A DNA stretch of 52,303 bases from a virus, in IMG/VR virus record IMGVR_UViG_3300025312_000635, positions 1-52,303 of that record. The stretch is one strand, 5' to 3'. This document shows positions 7,542 through 16,411 of this stretch, in pieces. Every line of letters starts with the position of its first letter. Within the stretch, counting starts at the first letter, position 1. The position numbers and the translations under genes are program-made. The notes below the pieces were generated by a model, which was given only the letters and a program-made list of their open reading frames with translations, was not told the DNA's origin and did no database searches.

Positions 7542-9650
7542 ATGACAACGCGATTGGAATTACTTCGGAAAAGCCCAATCACTAAGAACGCCATTGATGC
7601 CGTTTTCCTTCGTAATAAGCAAATGTTGGGGGTAACTGAAGATGATGTAATGCGAGAGCCTTATAAGAAATCGGATTTAGTTTATATTTGTATTTCTACC
7701 ACTGCTAAGGCCATTTCTCAAGTTCCTTTGATAGTGGTTCGGAACTTTGGTCTTAGTGGGGAGTATAAACCCCTTCCGGATACTGATCCTTGGTCTCAGT
7801 TATTTATTAGACCCAATTATATTACTGATAGATATTCTTTTGTGGAGTCTATTATTACTTATCTATTGCACGATGGAGAAGTTTTCATTGTTCCTTATCC
7901 CCCCGGTTTGGGTCCCCCCGGCTCCCTTTGGGTGGTGAGAAATAAGTTTATCAGGCCGATGAAAGATCCCAAAACGAATCTTTTGTTAGGGTGGCTTTAT
8001 AATCAATCAGGGCAATTCACCGAAGGTGGACTATCCTCCACTGCTGAAGGAATTCCTTTGCATGTAGATGAGGTTGCTAGGGTATATTTATTCAACCCCT
8101 ACGACCCGTTGAAAGGAATATCTCCTTTAGAAGCAGGAAAAATGAGTATAGTAGTTGATTATAAAGCATCTTTTTATACATCTGTATTCTTTGATGAAGG
8201 GGCTTCCCCTGGCGGGGTAATTTCTACTGAGCAAAAATTAGGAGATAAACAATTCAATCGTACTAGAGAACAATTCGAGTCTCGTCATCAAGGGTTTAAG
8301 AAAGCCCATCGTATTGCAGTATTGGAGCAAGGATTAAAGTATACTCAAACAGGTTTGAATCAAAGAGATATGGAATTTGGGGATTTAAGAAAACAAACAG
8401 CGGAAAGAATCTATCAGATTTTTGGTATGAAAAAGGCCATTGTTTCGGTTATGGAAGATGTGAATTACGCCACAGCACAGGCTGAGCGCAAGGAGTGGTG
8501 GGAAGGTACTAACCTTCCCTTAATGTCATTAACTACTTCGGCGTTGAATTTTATTCTGTTTCGTCAGAATTCCGATCTTCGGTTGATATTTGATACCACC
8601 ACCGTAGCAGCTTTGAAAGAAGCGTTGAAGGAAAAGGTAGAGACGGGATATAAACTTTGGCAAATGGGGTTCGCTGCCAATGAGATCAATCAGCGACTCG
8701 ATATGGGATTTGGTAATAAGCCTTGGCGTAACGTTGCGTTTGTCGCAGTTAATTTGCAACCGGTGGACCGTGCCCTCAATCCGCCAAAGCCAACCGTGCC
8801 AGAGTTGCCGCCACCCCCTGTATCACCCCCTGCGCTTCCCCCGCCAAAGCCTCCGAAGGCGTTGACGGAAGGGGGAGAGGAGAAATTATCGGATAAAGAC
8901 GAAGCTAGAGGAGAGCAAAGTTGGAATAATTTTATTCAAAAGACTGCCCCTTTGGAAGAGAAGTTCGAAAAGAAGGTGACAAGAGTATTTATGGATATGA
9001 GGAGTAGGTCTTTGGAGAGTTTGTATAAAAATACCAAGGCTCCCAAGGATTTGGATGATGAGCTTTTTTCAGAGGATTCTAAAAATATTTCTAAATTTAC
9101 TGATCCCCTTTACGGGGATGCTATAATAGTGGGTTTTACTACTATGTTAGACGATATTGGTTCTTCCATTGTATTTAGTTTATCTGACCCCGAAGCATTA
9201 GCATTTTTAGCAACGAAAAATATTCAAATTAAGGGAATTATTCAAACTATTAAAGATCAGATACGGGTAGAATTAATGGAGGCGTATGAAAAAGGAGAAA
9301 CGATTGATGAGATAGCGGCTCGCATTAGAAATGTTTTCAATATGTCTAATAGCAGAGCTAAAATCATTGCTCGTACTGAAATTCTCGGGGCAGCTGGAGA
9401 AGGCAGAAGTTTAGCGATAAACCGATCTGGATATAGAGAGAAAAGATGGTTTACTGCAATGGACGAAAGAGTACGGATGGCTCATAGAGCAATGCACGGA
9501 AAAACAGTTAAGGTGGGAAATATGTGGGTTTTGCCTGATGGGAGTTCTTTAAGATATCCAGGAGATCCCCAAGGACCAGCAAGACAAGTTGTGCAGTGTC
9601 GTTGCATTGAAACCGTAGTTTTTGAAAGTCATTTCCTTTTGGAAACTTGA
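7542..9650 (+). CDS. Portal protein fused to a MuF head-morphogenesis domain
   Basis: 702 residues. Residues 1-410 match HK97/SPP1-style portals (DLVYICISTTAKAISQVPL, then FNPYDPLKGISPLEAG, then a helical clip/stem region). A proline-rich linker (about 413-440) joins to residues 460-700, which carry the Mu gpF-like minor head domain: IIARTEILGAAGEGR, then RWFTAMDERVRMAHRAMHG, YPGDPQGPARQ and the closing QCRC. The portal is the dodecameric vertex through which DNA passes; MuF proteins are minor head proteins often ejected with DNA. They are usually separate genes. The fusion would put one MuF copy on each portal subunit. Confidence 0.9.
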   Translation: MTTRLELLRKSPITKNAIDAVFLRNKQMLGVTEDDVMREPYKKSDLVYICISTTAKAISQVPLIVVRNFGLSGEYKPLPDTDPWSQLFIRPNYITDRYSFVESIITYLLHDGEVFIVPYPPGLGPPGSLWVVRNKFIRPMKDPKTNLLLGWLYNQSGQFTEGGLSSTAEGIPLHVDEVARVYLFNPYDPLKGISPLEAGKMSIVVDYKASFYTSVFFDEGASPGGVISTEQKLGDKQFNRTREQFESRHQGFKKAHRIAVLEQGLKYTQTGLNQRDMEFGDLRKQTAERIYQIFGMKKAIVSVMEDVNYATAQAERKEWWEGTNLPLMSLTTSALNFILFRQNSDLRLIFDTTTVAALKEALKEKVETGYKLWQMGFAANEINQRLDMGFGNKPWRNVAFVAVNLQPVDRALNPPKPTVPELPPPPVSPPALPPPKPPKALTEGGEEKLSDKDEARGEQSWNNFIQKTAPLEEKFEKKVTRVFMDMRSRSLESLYKNTKAPKDLDDELFSEDSKNISKFTDPLYGDAIIVGFTTMLDDIGSSIVFSLSDPEALAFLATKNIQIKGIIQTIKDQIRVELMEAYEKGETIDEIAARIRNVFNMSNSRAKIIARTEILGAAGEGRSLAINRSGYREKRWFTAMDERVRMAHRAMHGKTVKVGNMWVLPDGSSLRYPGDPQGPARQVVQCRCIETVVFESHFLLET

Positions 9651-9669
9651 TAATTAGAAGGAGGTTACA

Positions 9670-11199
9670 ATGGCTGCCAAATTAGTAGGTCAGGACGGAA
9701 CCCCCGTAAAGTATCAAGGAAAAGAAGTTTTCAGTTCCGATTACTCGGGGGTGGTTAAATCTGTAGATATGATGAAACGAACCCTCGTTATGACAGGGAC
9801 AGATGAGACCAAGGATAGAGACGGTGATATTATCCGGTTGTCCGGTTGGAATATGGATAACTACAAGAAGAACCCCGTTTTCCTTTGGGCCCACAATTAT
9901 GGGTCAGTCCCTCTTGCTAGGGCCGAAAAGGTTACAAAAAAGAAAGAACCCCCTAGGATGGAGTTTTTGCTTCAGTTCCCCACAAAGGGGATTTACCCCT
10001 TCGCTGATATGATTTTGGAATTGTACGAGGAAAAGATAATTAACGCTTCTTCAGTGGGATTTATTCCTATGAAGTGGAATCCTATTGAAGAGGATAAGAA
10101 CGATGATAATCGTAGAAATCCATATGGAAGAGAGTATATTGGTCAGGAACTTTTGGAACTTTCAGGATGCGCAGTTCCGTCTAATCCTAGTGCGGTTCAG
10201 AATGCTTTGAAGGGAAAGAATTTTGGATTTAAAGATGATGATCTTTTGAAATATCTTACGGGGGCAACGCTAATCCCTCGTCCAGAGAAGGAAGATGATA
10301 TCATTGATGAATTAGATAAATCAGAAACGGAGATCGTTGACGAGACTACTATTCAAGTTCAAGTGGCAGAGAATTTGAATAAGTCTGAAGATGACGTGAC
10401 TCTCACTATTGCCCCAGAAGTTGTAGAAGAGGATACCAAAATTTCTCCCCCAGTAGAGGAAGTCGTAGAAGATCCTCCAGAGGGGGAAAAAGAGATGACG
10501 ATGGATATGTGTGGGTCGGGGGATCTTCCCATCAACCCCGATTCATCTTGGGATGGGAAAGCGGCTATTGCTAGAATGAAAGAGCTTTGTGGGGGTCCAG
10601 ATAAGGATAAGATGAATTGGGAGAAATATGGCAAGGGATTTGTAATGAGGGATGGGGCTAACAAGGAAAGTTTTGGGTCTTATAAACTTCCCTTTGCAGA
10701 TGTAAAGGATGGAAAACTCACTGCGGTTTGGGGTGGAGTTATGCGAGCTATGAGTGCTGTTCATGGTGCTCGTGGCGGAATGAATGCTTCTGATGTAGAT
10801 AAGAAGAAAGCCCATAATTTCTTGGCGGGGTACTATAAGAAATTTGATAAACCCGTTCCAGAAATGACTTCTGTTTTCGATGTAGAAGAATTAATGGTAG
10901 ATTTTTCTGAGGAAATCCGTAAGATTAAGGAAGAGTTATTTATTAGCAACCAGACTTTAGAGTCAATGGTTGCAGAGATAAAGGGTATCCAGGACTCTTT
11001 GGCGAAAGCCCTTGAAGAGATCCAGAGGAAACCCAAGTCTGGAAATGGAACGTCGGATTTTATTTTGAAAGAGGCTTTCAATCAGGGGAGGGGAAAGATA
11101 GAAAATCCTCCCACAGAGAAGTACAGCAAGGAATCGTTGAACAGTTTGAGATTAGCTTTAGTTGAAGTAGCGAAGGCGATGAAAAACATAAAACTTTAA
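9670..11199 (+). CDS. HK97-type prohead protease fused to a helical scaffold-like C-terminus
   Basis: 509 residues. Residues 25-180 are the prohead protease domain, with the His of LWAHNYG (H75) and Ser of INASSVGF (S128) as likely catalytic residues. Residues 205-280 are acidic and low-complexity. Residues 285-398 form a distinct conserved unit (SSWDGKAAIARM, GKLTAVWGGVMRAMSAVHGA, then HNFLAGYYKKFDKPVPE) that I recall from other phage head proteins without a known role. Residues 405-455 are a coiled coil, probably a scaffold. The family trims scaffold and capsid N-termini during maturation. It sits directly upstream of the capsid gene. Confidence 0.9.
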   Translation: MAAKLVGQDGTPVKYQGKEVFSSDYSGVVKSVDMMKRTLVMTGTDETKDRDGDIIRLSGWNMDNYKKNPVFLWAHNYGSVPLARAEKVTKKKEPPRMEFLLQFPTKGIYPFADMILELYEEKIINASSVGFIPMKWNPIEEDKNDDNRRNPYGREYIGQELLELSGCAVPSNPSAVQNALKGKNFGFKDDDLLKYLTGATLIPRPEKEDDIIDELDKSETEIVDETTIQVQVAENLNKSEDDVTLTIAPEVVEEDTKISPPVEEVVEDPPEGEKEMTMDMCGSGDLPINPDSSWDGKAAIARMKELCGGPDKDKMNWEKYGKGFVMRDGANKESFGSYKLPFADVKDGKLTAVWGGVMRAMSAVHGARGGMNASDVDKKKAHNFLAGYYKKFDKPVPEMTSVFDVEELMVDFSEEIRKIKEELFISNQTLESMVAEIKGIQDSLAKALEEIQRKPKSGNGTSDFILKEAFNQGRGKIENPPTEKYSKESLNSLRLALVEVAKAMKNIKL

Positions 11200-11209
11200 G
11201 GAGGCAGTT

Positions 11210-12556
11210 ATGGTTAAGAAGTTCGTTAAGTCAGCTACTGGCGTTTTGGTTCTCGCAACCCCAGAGCAGGAAGCGGATGCGAGTATCGAGAAATTTGAGG
11301 TGGAGGATCGCACCAACGTCAACCCGCCTGATCCCATCGTGGAACTAACTGGGATTGTTCGTGAGATGGCCACCAGTCTTAGTGATATCAAGGAGAAGGC
11401 TGATCAGCAGGGCGATGCGTTGGAAGCCTACAGGAAGGCGGTGGATCGTGGGTTTCTTCCCCCGAATCCGAAGACAGGTCCCACAGTAGATTCGGCCTCG
11501 GATGAACTGAAGAGTATCATGGGGCATTATGAACTTGCCTTCCAGGGCAAAGAACTCATGTCTCGAACGGTCCACCCGAACCATGTCATTGATGAGCCTA
11601 CTAGGTTGGAGATGGCAAAGTTTTATGCTCTTTTCCTTCGTCACACTCTTCAGCAGGATTGGAGAGCAAAAGATCAGTTTTGGAAGTATTTTGGTCCCCA
11701 GATGAAGACAGCAGTCGGGGATTCCGGAAATACTTTCCCCCTCCCGGATATTGTGGATTCAGAAATCCTTGCGTTTGCCCGTGAGGTTTCTGTAGTTCTG
11801 CAGTACTCCCGGATTTGGCCTATGTCCTCGGATAAGCAGTCCTTCCCGTCTGAGACTGCATCTGCATCAGTTGCTTGGGGGAATACCACCTCACAGTCCG
11901 AGCCGGGAATTACAGAAGTTGAGCTGGATGCCAACGAGCTTTCGGCATACAGTGTTGTGAAGAATGCCACCTTGATGGATGCCCGCTCGGACATCGTTTC
12001 TTGGCTGACGGCGGCTCTGGCAGAGGCGGCGGGACAGGAACTGGATAATCAGGCATTTAACGGTTCTGGCTCTCCGTTCTTCGGTATTCTGGATGCGACG
12101 GGTGCCGGGTATTCTGTTACGCTTGGTGGGTCTTCCTTCTCTGACGTCACCTTCACGGACTTCTCCAGTATGATTGCCAAGCTGGACGGTCTGCGGAAGC
12201 AGGGTGCCCGGTTCTGGATGCATGGACAGGGACTCCATCTGGTTCGGACGTTGAAGGATGACCAGAATCGCCCGATCTTCTACGATACTGTTGGTCAGCC
12301 CACTTCAGGGACCATTTTGGGGTTCCCGTACTCGGAAGTCATGAAGATGCCTTCCACTACGGGGGCTTCCACGGCTTTCTTGGCCTTCGGTAATCTTCGG
12401 TATCTTGGGGTTGGACGTAGGCTTGAAGTATCCACCCTTTCCGCAGATCCGTATGGCCTGTGGACTACCAACCGGATGCGGTATAAGTTGTACCAGCGTT
12501 GGGGCATGAAGATCGGACTTCGGAATGGCCTTGTCCGGATGCTGACCTCTTCGTAA
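11210..12556 (+). CDS. Major capsid protein, HK97 fold
   Basis: 448 residues. The N-terminal 95 residues are helical and charged (a delta-domain-like scaffold region likely removed by the upstream protease). The remainder is an HK97 gp5-type shell protein: ELDNQAFNGSGSPFFGIL, then the P-domain helix YLGVG...LEVSTLSADPYG and a final strand RWGMKIGLRNGLVRM. A strong AAGGAGG precedes the ATG. The gene is clearly more GC-rich and less biased to A/T-ending codons than its neighbours, as expected for a highly expressed gene or an exchanged module. A stable hairpin follows the stop. Confidence 0.95.
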   Translation: MVKKFVKSATGVLVLATPEQEADASIEKFEVEDRTNVNPPDPIVELTGIVREMATSLSDIKEKADQQGDALEAYRKAVDRGFLPPNPKTGPTVDSASDELKSIMGHYELAFQGKELMSRTVHPNHVIDEPTRLEMAKFYALFLRHTLQQDWRAKDQFWKYFGPQMKTAVGDSGNTFPLPDIVDSEILAFAREVSVVLQYSRIWPMSSDKQSFPSETASASVAWGNTTSQSEPGITEVELDANELSAYSVVKNATLMDARSDIVSWLTAALAEAAGQELDNQAFNGSGSPFFGILDATGAGYSVTLGGSSFSDVTFTDFSSMIAKLDGLRKQGARFWMHGQGLHLVRTLKDDQNRPIFYDTVGQPTSGTILGFPYSEVMKMPSTTGASTAFLAFGNLRYLGVGRRLEVSTLSADPYGLWTTNRMRYKLYQRWGMKIGLRNGLVRMLTSS

Positions 12557-12581
12557 GTCGTAGTAAGGTACGTTGGTTACA

Positions 12582-12605
12582 GGGGGGCGGGGCTTCCCGC
12601 CCCCC
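12582..12605 (+). terminator. Strong GC hairpin after the capsid gene
   Basis: GGGGGGCGGG (12582-12591) pairs perfectly with CCCGCCCCCC (12596-12605) around a 4-nt loop. It lies 26 nt after the capsid stop. There is no U-tract, so full intrinsic termination is unlikely. It may stabilise the 3' end of the capsid mRNA or attenuate transcription into the accessory island. Confidence 0.55.
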
Positions 12606-12638
12606 TTACGGTTGGAGGGCGATTCAAGCGGGGGTAAA

Positions 12639-12666
12639 ACATCTGGGTTCCTCCGTTCCCAGATGT
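12639..12666 (+). terminator. Second perfect hairpin between capsid and island
   Basis: ACATCTGGG (12639-12647) pairs with CCCAGATGT (12658-12666) around a 10-nt loop. With the upstream GC hairpin it makes a tandem pair in the only sizeable gap (about 200 nt) of this operon. No U-tract follows. Possible attenuator or RNase barrier. Confidence 0.4.
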
Positions 12667-12753
12667 GGGGTTATTGGAATATGGATTCAGGTGCCCTCCG
12701 TGAATCTAAAATAATCCCACCCCCACCCACAGGGGAAATTGCAGGAGGGCGAC

Positions 12754-12915
12754 ATGATACAAAATCCTACTCCCAAATCCACCAAGTACGTTTGCGGAAA
12801 ATGCAAGACTATATTTTCTCCTTGGGGAGAGGGTATGTATGCCAAATGTCCTAAGTGCGGAAGTAGAGATATCAAGGAAATGGTACAAACCAAAACGGAG
12901 GTAATTCAGAAATGA
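12754..12915 (+). CDS. Small zinc-ribbon protein
   Basis: 53 residues from an ATG behind GGAGGG. It is essentially one zinc ribbon: YVCGKCKTIF followed 15 residues later by KCPKCGSRD, four Cys in two knuckles. The TGA overlaps the next start (ATGA, 12912-12915). The next two genes also begin with zinc ribbons, so this is the first of three consecutive ribbon-bearing genes. Function unknown; such ribbons bind nucleic acid or protein. Confidence 0.7.
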   Translation: MIQNPTPKSTKYVCGKCKTIFSPWGEGMYAKCPKCGSRDIKEMVQTKTEVIQK

Positions 12916-13214
12916 AGGCTTCCTTCAAGTGTGAGAATTGTTTAGCAGAGACTATTATTTCTGGGGAAGGCCCTCGTCATTTAGGTTGTCAGTCTTGTGG
13001 TTGCGGGGATATTAAATTCGATGCTGATGTTATAGTGTCCCCTATTTCTAGTAAAGACCCGGGAGATGTCTTTCCCCCAGTTTTTGTGAAGAAAGGAGAG
13101 AGTTTTTTGGGTAGTCATTCCTCGGGATGTTCTTGGAAATTAACTTTTCCTGTCGTTGTCCCTGCTGTAGTCCCTGTACTGAAAATTAGAAAACCCCTTA
13201 CTCCCAAGGGCTAA
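12912..13214 (+). CDS. Zinc-ribbon protein
   Basis: 100 residues. Two knuckles, FKCENCLAET and LGCQSCGCGD, form a zinc ribbon at residues 5-33. The rest is beta-rich with a valine/proline-rich C-terminus. Translationally coupled to the preceding ribbon gene and 10 nt from the next. The ribbon resembles those at the N-terminus of the adjacent 1058-residue enzyme, suggesting duplication or a shared binding partner. Function unknown. Confidence 0.65.
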   Translation: MKASFKCENCLAETIISGEGPRHLGCQSCGCGDIKFDADVIVSPISSKDPGDVFPPVFVKKGESFLGSHSSGCSWKLTFPVVVPAVVPVLKIRKPLTPKG

Positions 13215-13224
13215 GGGGAGGGAA

Positions 13225-16200
13225 ATGCCGGATTTTACAATAATTTGTAGTAAGTGCAAAAAAACAAAAACCTTTAAGCATCCTACTAGGGCTACTTTAA
13301 CTTGCCAATCTTGTGGTAATAAGAGTGGTTTTGTTTCCCACCCAGAAGATTTTGAGTATAATGCCTTAATCCTCCGTTGCCAGAAATGTGATGAATCTTT
13401 TTTAGTTAAATTTGGTTTGGATTCTTTATTGCGTTGCCCCTCTTCTAAATGTGGTGGTTTTCTTTTGGATTCTATCGAATTTGTTTCTATATCTACTATA
13501 CAGGATCAAATGGAGAATAAAAAATCAAATGTAGTTATGGATAATTTTCCTAAAAACTCTTCTTTTTTAAAACGCAACAAAATTATTTATAAAACGTCTG
13601 ATGAAGGTATGAGAATAGCTATTCCTTATTATTATGGTGGAAGTAGAATTCAACGGGCAATAGAAAGTTGGATTTATCCGGAAACCGTTTTTGTTTTAAC
13701 AGATCTGGGGATCATCCCACCTGGGAATGGTATATGTAGCCAAATATTCACGGAAAAAAATTCTAAAACAGAAGGATTGAATAATAGAACGCAGCCTTAT
13801 TTAATAGATATTCTTTCTAGATTAATTAAACTTTTTCCTTATGAGAAGTATTACGGTTATTTTAATTCTGATGTTATCCTTCCCCCAGGATCTATTATAA
13901 AAAGTTTGATTCCTTCTGAAGGAAAAAAGATATCTTTTCATCATAGAATGGATCATAAAGGATCTGCTCAAGATTCTATTTATAAATTGGAGAAGAAGAA
14001 CCAAGTATTTTGTGGTAAAGATGGTTTTATAGGAGAAGCGCAAGTAATAAGAGATATAGTAGCAAATGTAAAAGATATGGTTTTGGGGGGGGCTTCTTGG
14101 GATGATGGTTTAGCTGTTTGGTGTTTCCAGAAATATGGCAGAGATAAAGTTGACCTTCGCTATGGGGAAATTTACCATGTTTTGCATCCTCAAGTTTGGA
14201 ATGCTGATGATAAGGAATCTACGTTCAATCGTAAACAATTACAATCTATGGGTATATCTGATACCAAAAGGCAATCTTTTAATTGGTTTAAACAGTCAGA
14301 AGGTAGTATCGAAGATTCTTTAGAAGAAAAACATAAATCTTTAGGATTAATACAACCCGGTAGAATTGGTGATATAATAATCGTTCTTCCCATAGCTAAG
14401 TGGTTTCACGATTTGGGTTATAGAGTAATTTGGCCAGTAGTATCAGAATATATAAATTTGTTCGATTACGTAAATTATGTCGATGTTGTTGATTTGGGTT
14501 CTGGTTTAGGGGGTTCTTATAAAAAGTCTAAAGAGGTACTGAAAAATAAGGGTGTTTCTCAGATACTAGATTTAGGTATAGGATTTGGAAAAGATGAATC
14601 TGAGTGGGTTAATTCTGGTATGTCTTTTGATGAGTGGAAATATAAAGAAGCTTGCGTTCCTTTCGAGGAGCGATTTAATTTGGTTATAAATAGAAATTTT
14701 CAAAAAGAATTGGATTTGGAAAAATCTTTATGTATATTGGGGGAATTCGTATTAACGCACTCCGTTGGATCTAAAGGAAGAATAAATTTTGGTAAAATAA
14801 ATTCTATAGAAATTATGGCTAAGACTGGTTTCACTGTTTTTGATTGGATACGGGTGGTAGAGAAAGCAAAAGAAGTTTACTGTGTAGATAGTTGTATAGC
14901 ACATTTGGTTAATCAATTGGGTTTGGCAGTGGGTCGTAGAACGTTTTCTCCCTTGAAGGATTACCATGGCAGATCTCTTGCTATGGCTGTTCCTAAGATC
15001 AATTGGGAAGGTGAGAGGGTATCTACTGTAATTAGAAAGTCCCCCATCGTACCGGACAAATCAAGTGGGCTATTGTTGGCATCTTTACCGGGGCTTCATA
15101 CGGGGAACTGGCCTTTGTATCCGTTAGGGATAGGTTATCTTCATTCTTCTTTGAGCAGAGATAGGGATGTTCGGTCTATACATTTTCAAAAACAATCCCA
15201 TATGGAGAGTATTTTTCCTAAATTAATAAAAAAATTACTACCCGATATTGTGGGTTTCACTTGCACTACTTTTAATAGGGGAAATGTCAGGAGGGGAATT
15301 AAAACGGTGAGAAGTATTTCGCCCAAAACTAAAATAATTTTAGGGGGAGTTCATCCTACTTTTCTTCCCCATCAGATGATAGAAAATTATGGTGCCGATT
15401 ATGTGGTAATGGGGGAAGGAGAAAATACTCTTAGAGATTTATGTCATATAATTGATAATGGAAAATTACCCTCTGATCTTAGGGGGGTGGCATATAAAAA
15501 TGAATCTGGAAATATTTTTGTAAATGATCCCGTAAGTCCCATAGATAATCTTGATTGTCTTCCTCACCCTGATTTTAGTTATGCAGAACAAATGATAAAA
15601 AATAGTGGGATGGGAAGTATTATTACTTCTAGGGGTTGCCCAGCTAAATGCGGATATTGTTCTACCAGTCATTATTGGGGCCAAAAAGTTAGGGCACACT
15701 CCGTAGATTGGGTTTTGAATGAAATAGAAAGGCAGATTGAACTTTATGGAATAAATAAATTACTTTTCCACGACGATTCTTTTAATTTGTCTCCATCCAG
15801 AGTTCAAGAAATTTGTAAAGGAATGATAGAAAGGAAGTTTGATTTAGTTTGGGCAGCTCAAGGCAGAGTCCACCCCGTTTCTAGGGAAATGTTAGATATT
15901 ATGGTGGAGGCGGGGTGTCGTCATATTTGTTGGGGGGTAGAGTCTGGGTCTAAAACTATGCTTCAATCTATGAGTAAAAAAATTAGTTTAGAACAAATTA
16001 AAAGGACTTATGAATTATGTTCTAAATATGAGGGAGTATTAACTACTGGTGCTTTTACTATGGTGGGGTATCCAGGGGAGAGTTCTCAAACTATTAAAGA
16101 AACATGTGAATTTTTAAATACGGTTCCTATGACGGATTCCCCCAGCACCGCTATTTTATATGTACTCCCCGGAACAGAGGTTTACAAACAATTGGGAAAT

Positions 16201-16401
16201 AAAATAAATGATGATTATTGGGTAAATACGGAGGATGTTTTTTATAATACCACTGAAAATAATATAAATATTCTTCAGGGTTGGGCTAATAAAGTAAATT
16301 CAAGTGGGAAGAAAATCCCTGCTGATTCTACTAAACATTTTTGGAACAACATATTATTTGGTAGTATTGCAGAACCTATACCACCTAGTATAGATATTTA
16401 A
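13225..16401 (+). CDS. Multidomain zinc ribbon - glycosyltransferase-like - GT9-like - B12/radical SAM fusion
   Basis: 1058 residues. Two zinc ribbons occupy residues 8-30 (C8, C11, C27, C30) and 52-76 (C52, C55, C71, C76). Residues 128-330 resemble a GT-A fold with an NSD motif at 214-216 (GYFNSDVILPPG). Residues 372-585 resemble the GT9 heptosyltransferase fold (LIQPGRIGDIIIVLPIAKWF near 374-393, YCVDSCIAHLVNQLG near 552-566). Residues 615-745 match the cobalamin-binding domain of class B radical SAM proteins, without the DxHxxG histidine. Residues 795-1000 are a radical SAM barrel with C805, C809 and C812 (RGCPAKCGYC) for the 4Fe-4S cluster. I infer sugar transfer coupled to a radical modification such as methylation. 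The substrate is unknown. Confidence 0.85.
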   Translation: MPDFTIICSKCKKTKTFKHPTRATLTCQSCGNKSGFVSHPEDFEYNALILRCQKCDESFLVKFGLDSLLRCPSSKCGGFLLDSIEFVSISTIQDQMENKKSNVVMDNFPKNSSFLKRNKIIYKTSDEGMRIAIPYYYGGSRIQRAIESWIYPETVFVLTDLGIIPPGNGICSQIFTEKNSKTEGLNNRTQPYLIDILSRLIKLFPYEKYYGYFNSDVILPPGSIIKSLIPSEGKKISFHHRMDHKGSAQDSIYKLEKKNQVFCGKDGFIGEAQVIRDIVANVKDMVLGGASWDDGLAVWCFQKYGRDKVDLRYGEIYHVLHPQVWNADDKESTFNRKQLQSMGISDTKRQSFNWFKQSEGSIEDSLEEKHKSLGLIQPGRIGDIIIVLPIAKWFHDLGYRVIWPVVSEYINLFDYVNYVDVVDLGSGLGGSYKKSKEVLKNKGVSQILDLGIGFGKDESEWVNSGMSFDEWKYKEACVPFEERFNLVINRNFQKELDLEKSLCILGEFVLTHSVGSKGRINFGKINSIEIMAKTGFTVFDWIRVVEKAKEVYCVDSCIAHLVNQLGLAVGRRTFSPLKDYHGRSLAMAVPKINWEGERVSTVIRKSPIVPDKSSGLLLASLPGLHTGNWPLYPLGIGYLHSSLSRDRDVRSIHFQKQSHMESIFPKLIKKLLPDIVGFTCTTFNRGNVRRGIKTVRSISPKTKIILGGVHPTFLPHQMIENYGADYVVMGEGENTLRDLCHIIDNGKLPSDLRGVAYKNESGNIFVNDPVSPIDNLDCLPHPDFSYAEQMIKNSGMGSIITSRGCPAKCGYCSTSHYWGQKVRAHSVDWVLNEIERQIELYGINKLLFHDDSFNLSPSRVQEICKGMIERKFDLVWAAQGRVHPVSREMLDIMVEAGCRHICWGVESGSKTMLQSMSKKISLEQIKRTYELCSKYEGVLTTGAFTMVGYPGESSQTIKETCEFLNTVPMTDSPSTAILYVLPGTEVYKQLGNKINDDYWVNTEDVFYNTTENNINILQGWANKVNSSGKKIPADSTKHFWNNILFGSIAEPIPPSIDI

Positions 16402-16411
16402 AGGAGATAAA

